From assembly GCA_049616325.1 (NCBI GenBank), contig JBMZHG010000015.1:1-48370 (forward strand): 48,370 nucleotides of DNA, read 5' to 3'. The notes below the pieces were generated by a model. It was not told where the DNA came from, searched no databases, and was given only the letters and a program-made list of their open reading frames with translations. The DNA comes from UBA11663 sp049616325. Its GTDB lineage: Bacteria > Bacteroidota > Bacteroidia > Flavobacteriales_D > Sanyastnellaceae. Below, one piece after another: positions 48,345-48,370 of this stretch. Both the position numbers and the translations under genes were made by a program. Each line of letters opens with the position of its first letter. The stretch's first letter is position 1.

Positions 48345-48370
48345 ATGAGGTCGGGACTCTTCGGTGCAGT
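48345..48370 (+). CDS. Possible start of a further gene, cut by the window edge
   Basis: An ATG at 48345, 15 bp after rpe, opens a frame reading MRSGLFGA to the edge. Too little is present to name it, and it may not be a gene. Confidence 0.2.

Noticed and set aside
1..48370. Mobile elements, prophage, defence islands or transferred blocks
   Set aside because: No transposase, integrase, terminal repeat or phage protein was found, and base composition and codon use look even across the window.

Overview
The window is about 48 kb of chromosome from a member of the Bacteroidota, most likely a GC-rich relative of the Flavobacteriales. Reasons seen in the sequence: several exported proteins carry type IX secretion (T9SS) tails or gliding-motility-type C-terminal domains; there is a SusC/SusD pair; PorT-like and PorE-like proteins are present; Rho carries a long disordered insert; TAnnTTTG-type -7 boxes recur and Shine-Dalgarno sequences are mostly absent. 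Coding density is very high, no gap exceeds 300 bases, and I saw no tRNA, rRNA, insertion sequence, prophage or CRISPR array.

Layout. 1-5233: the start of a PUR-like (DUF3276) nucleic-acid-binding protein, then two tandem paralogous secreted surface proteins. 5302-11175: housekeeping genes (DEAD-box helicase with msrB; an ECF sigma factor with a small membrane protein and an LTXXQ-like protein; lgt; mtaB). 11261-14929: a secreted FG-GAP/ASPIC protein and a methyltransferase. 14931-18673: a same-strand cluster rho - four-TM protein - porT - yigZ. 18795-21322: a metallophosphoesterase divergent from a PorE-like OmpA protein.

21326-42800 is the most coherent block: two divergent transcription units that together make an alpha-glucan pathway. 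The leftward unit encodes a Nudix-like regulator, a T9SS-secreted GH13 amylase, SusC, SusD, two small accessory exported proteins, a GH13 lipoprotein, a T9SS-secreted PQQ-type sugar dehydrogenase and a second TonB-dependent receptor. The rightward unit encodes phosphofructokinase, GAPDH, a BadF/BadG-type sugar kinase, beta-phosphoglucomutase and a GH65 disaccharide phosphorylase. The inferred route is: starch cut at the surface, oligosaccharides imported by SusCD, further cut by the lipoprotein amylase, maltose split by phosphorolysis to glucose and beta-glucose-1-phosphate, both converted to glucose-6-phosphate, then glycolysis. A 15-bp imperfect palindrome (GTGT-YR-AAAGTACAC on the + strand) lies upstream of the regulator gene and again upstream of susC, overlapping likely -7 boxes, with a weaker third copy beside the pfkA start; it is a candidate operator for the Nudix-like protein.

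42804-48370: a lamin-tail protein, exodeoxyribonuclease III overlapping an arginyltransferase-like GNAT protein, an aldehyde dehydrogenase, coaE divergent from rpe, and the window edge. Across the window, six housekeeping genes have a -7-like box ending only 4-5 nt before the start codon, which suggests leaderless mRNAs.
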